This document shows positions 6,164-10,130 of a stretch of 10,130 bases of DNA, piece by piece (position 1 is the first letter of the stretch; every line of letters begins with the position of its first letter). The DNA is from Cytophagaceae bacterium (GTDB taxonomy: Bacteria; Bacteroidota; Bacteroidia; Cytophagales; Spirosomataceae). The position numbers and the translations under genes are program-made. A model generated the notes under the pieces. It made no database searches and was not told the DNA's origin. It saw only the letters and a program-made list of their open reading frames with translations. The stretch is from positions 1 to 10,130 of the forward strand of contig JAIXRT010000009.1 in assembly GCA_027485075.1 (NCBI GenBank). The letters run 5' to 3'.

Positions 6164-6756
6164 CCAATAATAGACCTACCGTTCAAGAAATCCACGAGAA
6201 ACTCGATTCTCTCGTAGGCACGACCTACGAACTCCCCATTACTACAAACAAAGGCAAACCGGGACAGCACTTGGAGAAACTCTTAGGAATCCCACAATCG
6301 TCCGCTTGCCTCGACTGTGCTGATGGGGAGCTGAAACTCTTCCCAGTAAAAAAGACGCGCGCAGGGCTCGTCCCAAAAGAAACCATCGCCGTCACCATGC
6401 TCGATAGGGACGAGCTCCGCACGAACGATTTCGCCTCTTCAAAATGCTGTAAAAAAATGAGTAGAGTGCTCGTCGTTCCCTACTTAAGAGAGGGCGACAC
6501 CATCCAATACCTAGCACCTACGTTAATCGATAAAGAAAACCCAGCATATAAATCCCTTTATGACCAATTCGAACAGGACTATAACGCCATTCGCCAAGGA
6601 TTTATCGAAACCGGTGTTCTCGAATCCAAAACCGGCGTGTTTCTCCAAAACCGAACAAAAGGACCCGGACACGGCTCTACTAGTCGCGCCTTCTATCTGC
6701 GTCCAGCATGTATGAAACAGTATGTGCCTATAACAGTGCCGGTGCCGGAGAAATAA
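6157..6756 (+). CDS. MutH/Sau3AI-family GATC endonuclease
   Basis: A 199-residue single-domain nuclease of the MutH/Sau3AI family (PD-(D/E)XK fold), whose members cut or nick at GATC. The catalytic layout is visible: NKGKPGQHLEKLLG with Glu40 (the MutH Glu56 position), then LDCADGELK with Asp53, Glu58 and Lys60 as the D-x(n)-E-x-K triad, then PKETIAVTML (73-82). The C-terminal RTKGPGHGSTSRAFYLR block is the usual family ending. The length is near E. coli MutH (229) and half that of Sau3AI, which has two such domains, so it may act as a dimer or as a nickase. It overlaps tail-to-tail (6728-6756) with a Dam-type methyltransferase. Early promoter and pairing suggest a restriction-modification system that cuts unmethylated host or rival DNA; methyl-directed repair is the alternative. 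Confidence 0.87.
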   Translation: MTTNNRPTVQEIHEKLDSLVGTTYELPITTNKGKPGQHLEKLLGIPQSSACLDCADGELKLFPVKKTRAGLVPKETIAVTMLDRDELRTNDFASSKCCKKMSRVLVVPYLREGDTIQYLAPTLIDKENPAYKSLYDQFEQDYNAIRQGFIETGVLESKTGVFLQNRTKGPGHGSTSRAFYLRPACMKQYVPITVPVPEK

Positions 6757-7735
6757 GGACCTCCTTCGTTTTCGTGTCGGGTTTTGTGGAATGAATTGCT
6801 CGCCGACAATCGACCACTATTGTTGTGTAAGCAGGAGCCACAAACTCTTTTTTTACTAACTCGACATCGGCATTGCTCATCGTCCAAAATATATGACGGC
6901 CAGCCATTCGCTGACACTCTCGAAAAAGGTCGGCATGGTCAGCAGGACCGAATCCAGCGCTCGTATATCCTACAAATGAGTTTGCTTGCTCAGGAGCATA
7001 GGGCGGGTCCATATAGACAAAATCGCCCCCCTCCACAATGCTCAATGACGCTTGAAACGGTTGACAACGGAATACGACCCCCTGTAAAAGAGTCGACAAC
7101 GACCGAAGCGCCTCTTCTTCGAAAATACCCGGATTCTTGTAATGTCCAAAAGGAACATTGAATCCTTTTGGACCCTCGCGATAGACCCCGCGAAAACACG
7201 TTTTGTTCAAATAGAGAAACATCGCCGAATCGGTAATGTTCGCCAAGTTTGCTGGCGTCTCATTGAGACGCCGTCTAATCCAGTAATAATACGATTCAGG
7301 TGAAGTATTGGCTTCTTCTACCGTTTTCGGAGCTCGATGAATAGCAACTTCTTCTTTAGGACAATCGGCAATAAGCTGCTTCAATTCGACTATTAGCTCA
7401 TCGACTCTCCCCTGAATATGTTGATACAAATGAATAATGCGCGGATTCACATCACTAGCATAAATAGACCCCGAAATATGTAACAGTCTTTGGCGTCGAT
7501 ATGCCAATACTGCTAACAAGACACTTCCTCCTCCTAAAAAGGGTTCATGATAATTCGACATTTCTCTAGGAAACGTGTCGAGAACCTTTCCTATAATTTG
7601 AGTTTTTCCCCCCACCCATTTCAAAGGGGGCTTAGGAATATCCACACTCCCCCTTTGACATTGTATAAGATGGGCATCAAAATTGCTTTTTTCACGATAG
7701 ACCTTTTGGCATTTGTCACAAAGATGAACTGACAT
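6728..7735 (-). CDS. Dam-type DNA adenine-N6 methyltransferase with N-terminal zinc finger
   Basis: A 335-residue methyltransferase of the D12/Dam class, which methylates adenine using S-adenosylmethionine; most members act on GATC. Motifs in order: PPLKWVGGK (36-44, SAM-binding motif X), EPFLGGGS (64-71, motif I), the Dam recognition region LYLNKTCFRGVYREGPKGFN then VPFGHYKNP (174-202), and catalytic DPPY (243-246). The first 30 residues form a separate C2HC finger, Cys6-x2-Cys9-x12-His22-x3-Cys26, absent from bacterial Dam, which may add DNA or protein contacts. The methyltransferase domain appears complete. The gene converges on the MutH-like nuclease with a 29-bp overlap and leaves a shared bidirectional early promoter with the ankyrin-like gene. 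Its likely role is protecting viral GATC sites from the adjacent nuclease. Sequence specificity is inferred, not shown. Confidence 0.93.
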   Translation of the reverse strand: MSVHLCDKCQKVYREKSNFDAHLIQCQRGSVDIPKPPLKWVGGKTQIIGKVLDTFPREMSNYHEPFLGGGSVLLAVLAYRRQRLLHISGSIYASDVNPRIIHLYQHIQGRVDELIVELKQLIADCPKEEVAIHRAPKTVEEANTSPESYYYWIRRRLNETPANLANITDSAMFLYLNKTCFRGVYREGPKGFNVPFGHYKNPGIFEEEALRSLSTLLQGVVFRCQPFQASLSIVEGGDFVYMDPPYAPEQANSFVGYTSAGFGPADHADLFRECQRMAGRHIFWTMSNADVELVKKEFVAPAYTTIVVDCRRAIHSTKPDTKTKEVLISPAPALL

Positions 7736-7770
7736 TATAGTATATGATGTATAATTCTTTATGTGATTCC

Positions 7771-7803
7771 TTCAATTTTACACGAAGGGGTTGTAAAATT
7801 GAA
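7771..7803. promoter_or_regulatory. Palindromic bidirectional early promoter
   Basis: TTCAATTTTACA (7771-7782) and TGTAAAATTGAA (7792-7803) are a perfect 12-bp inverted repeat around a 9-nt spacer. Each arm contains one AAAATTGA: minus strand at 7772-7779, 37 bp before the methyltransferase ATG (7735), and plus strand at 7795-7802, 35 bp before the ATG at 7837. It predicts simultaneous early expression of both genes. Any start of the ankyrin-like gene at or before 7810 would lie within or too near the promoter. Confidence 0.82.
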
Positions 7804-7836
7804 CCCTTTATGACAGAAACAAATACTCGATACAAA

Positions 7837-8670
7837 ATGACCGACCTCATACTTTCTATAAAAACCGCTATTCGCGAAGGAAATGAATCGAAAATATATG
7901 AACTTTTGAATAAAATGAATCCGCCGGAGTGTATCGACCTGGCATTAGAGGCAGCAAAAGCCGGTCAGCAAAGACTCCTTCGAATATTTCGCCGTATGGG
8001 TTTCGATATTCATGAAAAGGTGTTGCGTGCTGCTCTTCCTCATCCAGAATGCTTGCGTTATGCTGTTCGCCATTTGTCACAAAGGTTATATTGTGAGCAA
8101 AAGGAGAACATTATGGAATCATGTGCTATGTTCCAAACATTGGAATCCATTCGTATTTTAAGAGAAGCCGGATGGATTCTACCGCGGCTCCTCTGTCAAT
8201 ACGCAGCCAAAGGGGGACAGGTAGACGTTTTGGACTACGCTTTTCGCAATGGATGTCTTCTGGATACAGAGGTCAAATATATGTATGGCGAATGTATGTC
8301 CTATATTGTCCCATGTATAACGTCGTCAAAAGCGTCATTGGAAGACCGAATCGAATGTCTAGACTATGTTATACAAAATGGATGTCAATTGCGCGAAGAG
8401 TTTTGCGAAGATGCTGTTCGATTAGAAGAGTTTCATATCCTCCGCTATTTACGCGAGAATCCCTATAGGGCTTGTCCATGGAAACCGGCAGAACTTCTTC
8501 CTTTAGCGAAGGGGGTCATAAAGGAATATATTGAGTTCTGTCTTTCTGAATCATTCTTCGATGTTTGTGGTGTAGGCGCTTATTGTGGAGAACGTGGTTA
8601 TATGTGTGGAAAATCGGGATGTGACAGATGTTATGTCGAACCCTATTTGATTGAGTCTAGTAATGTATAG
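7837..8670 (+). CDS. Divergent ankyrin-like repeat protein with Cys-rich tail
   Basis: A 277-residue protein with degenerate helical repeats of the giant-virus ankyrin type, for example CQYAAKGGQVDVLDYAFRNG (120-139) and RIECLDYVIQNGCQL (171-185). A shorter unit lies near 34-57, and the repeats are too divergent for confident numbering. The C-terminus is Cys-rich (Cys244, 250, 257, 262, 265), a possible metal site. Ankyrin-like proteins in these viruses usually act as host-interaction or substrate-binding modules; no enzyme domain is visible. The frame is open upstream to ATGs at 7744 and 7810, but the early promoter at 7795-7802 fits the ATG at 7837 best (35 bp). It shares that promoter with the Dam-type methyltransferase, so it may be part of the same early response. 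Its 3' end overlaps the rhodopsin gene by 28 bp. Confidence 0.72.
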   Translation: MTDLILSIKTAIREGNESKIYELLNKMNPPECIDLALEAAKAGQQRLLRIFRRMGFDIHEKVLRAALPHPECLRYAVRHLSQRLYCEQKENIMESCAMFQTLESIRILREAGWILPRLLCQYAAKGGQVDVLDYAFRNGCLLDTEVKYMYGECMSYIVPCITSSKASLEDRIECLDYVIQNGCQLREEFCEDAVRLEEFHILRYLRENPYRACPWKPAELLPLAKGVIKEYIEFCLSESFFDVCGVGAYCGERGYMCGKSGCDRCYVEPYLIESSNV

Positions 8671-9302
8671 GCCAAAAAGAGACCGAAAAAGTTCTTGGCA
8701 AAAACATCGAGAACATTATACGAAATATTTTTATAGACATAGGGGAGAAGCGCGGCGACACCATAGAGTCCCCAGACAGTAGCGAAATACCAAAAGGTTC
8801 CTCGACCCAATGCGGATTCATTCGCAAACTTAAAATAAATCCAGGCGAACATTGTGAAAAAAGGGAAGAACCCGAGACTGACCCCTACTATGGTGGATAG
8901 TTTACCTATTTCGGCTAAATAGCCGAAGAAAAGCATAAGAGTATTCAGGGCGACAATCGGTAGAATATCCGGCAAACGGTCCATGGCTGTGGCATAAAGG
9001 TTGTGATTGATGGTTTTTTTATGAAGGTGTGTTAGATACATCATATACGTAAAAAGCATCGACGGGGTGGTTATTATCCAGTCGTAATACCTTACTTGCG
9101 AAATGAACTCGCGTTTGATTTTTGAGATGAGCCAGACATAAAAAGAGGCTTCAATGACTTGAACCGTTGTTTCAATCCATAGGAGCTGTTTGACGAATCT
9201 CATAGGACCATAGACCGGTTTTGTTAAAACATAAATATCGATGGCCCCTGTTATTAATTGAACGACAAAAGACGCTTTTCCAGTAGAATTAATGGACGAC
9301 AT
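8643..9302 (-). CDS. Viral type-1 (microbial) rhodopsin
   Basis: A 219-residue seven-helix retinal protein. Helix C carries RYYDWIITTP (71-80), the microbial-rhodopsin signature, with Arg71, Asp74, Thr78 and Thr85 at the bacteriorhodopsin Arg82/Asp85/Thr89/Asp96 positions. Helix G carries Asp199 and the retinal Schiff-base Lys203 (NVLDVFAKNFFGLFLAY). All key binding residues are present. The proton-donor position is Thr rather than Asp/Glu, so an efficient outward proton pump is unlikely. The viral rhodopsin clades of Organic Lake-type viruses (VR1 light-gated cation channels, VR2 weak pumps) have the same helix G pattern, and the Asp-Thr-Thr triad seems closer to VR1, although that assignment is from memory. 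It would act in host or viral membranes, perhaps changing phototaxis or ion balance. No AAAATTGA lies upstream; ATATAT directly precedes the ATG. Confidence 0.93.
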   Translation of the reverse strand: MSSINSTGKASFVVQLITGAIDIYVLTKPVYGPMRFVKQLLWIETTVQVIEASFYVWLISKIKREFISQVRYYDWIITTPSMLFTYMMYLTHLHKKTINHNLYATAMDRLPDILPIVALNTLMLFFGYLAEIGKLSTIVGVSLGFFPFFTMFAWIYFKFANESALGRGTFWYFATVWGLYGVAALLPYVYKNISYNVLDVFAKNFFGLFLAYTLLDSIK

Positions 9303-9447
9303 ATATATTTGGGTGATATAAAGGTGTCCTAAAGGGTGTCCTAAAGGTATAAAAAATTATTTGAGTGTCGCCTACGACTTTCAGTTATTGTTGCGCTGGC
9401 AAGTGAGTGTCAACCTTTGAACATAAAAAAATGTATTTTTTATCACC
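9303..9447. other. Spacer between rhodopsin and second methyltransferase, with 12-bp direct repeat
   Basis: This 145-bp spacer contains two tandem copies of GTGTCCTAAAGG (9324-9335, 9336-9347). They are followed by TATAAAAAATTAT (9348-9360), an AT-rich block 46-58 bp upstream of the rhodopsin ATG and a possible promoter for it. The right part holds the AT hairpin at 9423-9443. No ORF of note. Confidence 0.5.
9423..9443 (-). terminator. AT-only hairpin after the methyltransferase stop
   Basis: ATAAAAAA (9423-9430) pairs with TTTTTTAT (9436-9443), with a 5-nt loop, four bases past the stop codon of the minus-strand methyltransferase. Position and shape fit a 3' end hairpin. It includes the 14-mer shared with 4597-4610. 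Confidence 0.5.
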
Positions 9448-10130
9448 TCAATAAATAGGCAGAAAGTTCTCTAATTCGGTTTTAGAGAGCCCCCCATTCC
9501 CGATGAAAAGTCTCAAGAACTCTGTTGTTCGGGGGTCTTGAAGGCTTCGAAGAATCCTGGGATAATCGGGGTTGGTGGCCTTCTGTATGACATTCAAATG
9601 GTTCTCTACAAAATAGGGCTGGCGACCGTCTATAAAGGCATATGTCAAAGAATACGCTGTGTTTCCATTCCCCCGATTGACCACAATGACGGGATCCGTT
9701 TGTGCGCCGGGAAGTTCTATATACGGCTTTTTTTCCGGATTGTTAAATGTTTTTAGAACAAAACTATGGTCGGCACCCACATTCGAATTGTATATCAGAA
9801 GGGGTTTGGTTGCGTCATCTGACAGTTTGTCTTTGTGTTCATTCCAGACGACGGAGCCCGTTTTGACGGAATATCCCAGGGCCTTTAGTGTAGTGGAACC
9901 GGCTAATAGTGTGCGAAGCCGTTCGGCGTTTTCTGTAAAGACCCAGTTGTCTCCTATACGAAAGGCGAAGGGGGATTCAAGAGAGCCATTCCCTTTCTGT
10001 AGAAAGATACCGAATGTCTCTTGCTCTGTATCAATAAACTCGGCTTGGTCAAAAACCATTATATCTAATATACGACAGGTTCTCAAAATATGCTCGCGAA
10101 TCTTCCCATAATATGCGGCATTCATAAAAC
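9448..10130 (-). CDS. TaqI/Eco57I-like adenine DNA methyltransferase, C-terminal part (5' end outside window)
   Basis: About 227 codons of an N6-adenine methyltransferase of the TaqI/Eco57I class. The first residues (codon for Phe, then MNAAYYGKIREHILRTCRIL, then DIMVFD and FIDTEQETFGIFL) match the end of the catalytic domain that normally follows an NPPY motif and a 'P-T-S-F-L-N' strand. Met at 10125 is therefore internal, and the frame continues past the window edge. The rest is a target-recognition domain, with VKTGSVVWNEHKDKLSDD (87-104), a beta-rich middle, and the closing segment LRSLQDPRTTEFLRLFIGNG / LSKTELENFLPIY that is common in this class. The SAM-binding and catalytic motifs should lie within the next few hundred bases upstream. 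Target sequence cannot be read. Whether a cognate nuclease is adjacent is unknown. No promoter is visible because the start is missing. Confidence 0.85.
   Translation of the reverse strand, partial: FMNAAYYGKIREHILRTCRILDIMVFDQAEFIDTEQETFGIFLQKGNGSLESPFAFRIGDNWVFTENAERLRTLLAGSTTLKALGYSVKTGSVVWNEHKDKLSDDATKPLLIYNSNVGADHSFVLKTFNNPEKKPYIELPGAQTDPVIVVNRGNGNTAYSLTYAFIDGRQPYFVENHLNVIQKATNPDYPRILRSLQDPRTTEFLRLFIGNGGLSKTELENFLPIY

Noticed and set aside
6784..7161. 125-codon plus-strand open frame opposite the Dam-type gene
   Set aside because: It lies opposite conserved DPPY-containing sequence and has no independent promoter or recognisable domain.
8121..8468. 115-codon second frame inside the ankyrin-like gene
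   Set aside because: It is fully nested in another frame of a gene with a promoter and repeat structure, and has no recognisable features of its own.
9659..10111. 150-codon plus-strand open frame opposite the methyltransferase
   Set aside because: It is antisense to a recognisable recognition domain; Ser/Arg/Pro-rich composition is typical of a shadow frame.
10123..10125. ATG as start of the right-edge methyltransferase
   Set aside because: The frame continues to the edge with a Phe codon before it, and the sequence aligns with the middle of a TaqI/Eco57I-type enzyme, so it is an internal Met.

Overview
The window reads as a piece of a large DNA virus genome (Nucleocytoviricota), most likely Imitervirales and perhaps one of the algal/marine relatives of Mimivirus. 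The evidence is a viral D6/D11-type SF2 helicase, a viral PCNA, a viral-clade rhodopsin, a DUF5824-type protein, dense intronless genes on both strands with tail-to-tail overlaps, and five copies of the Mimivirus-type early promoter octamer AAAATTGA 35-47 bp upstream of start codons. The taxonomic placement is an inference from these families; no bacterial-style operons or Shine-Dalgarno sites were seen.

Layout: 2-2056 (+) C-terminal part of a helicase cut by the left edge; 2057-2185 hairpin-rich convergent spacer; 2186-2656 (-) basic conserved hypothetical; 2675-3139 (-) dual-specificity phosphatase; 3156-3614 (+) DUF5824-like protein; 3615-3803 spacer with four hairpins; 3804-4562 (-) membrane-anchored GT25-type glycosyltransferase; 4656-5012 (-) small unknown protein; 5150-5956 (+) PCNA; 5945-6075 a repeat array that includes the PCNA stop codon; 6157-6756 (+) MutH/Sau3AI-type endonuclease; 6728-7735 (-) Dam-type adenine methyltransferase with an N-terminal C2HC finger; 7837-8670 (+) divergent ankyrin-like protein; 8643-9302 (-) viral rhodopsin; 9448-10130 (-) C-terminal half of a second, TaqI/Eco57I-like adenine methyltransferase cut by the right edge.

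The most coherent functional block is 6109-7836: a GATC-type nuclease and a Dam-type methyltransferase, both with early promoters. The methyltransferase shares a palindromic bidirectional early promoter with the ankyrin-like gene. The window contains only four GATC sites where composition predicts roughly 35-40, which fits long exposure to a GATC-cutting enzyme. This looks like a virus-encoded restriction-modification (or methyl-directed nicking) system, with a further DNA methyltransferase close by.

Three other patterns stand out. A 13-bp motif, TTTGTCANAAAGG, is scattered about fourteen times (full or core) through genes and spacers on both strands. Perfect short hairpins sit at most gene ends, as expected for mimivirus-type 3' end formation. 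Promoters are overprinted on neighbouring coding sequence. No tRNA, rRNA, CRISPR array or insertion sequence was recognised. No stretch over 300 bp lacks a gene.
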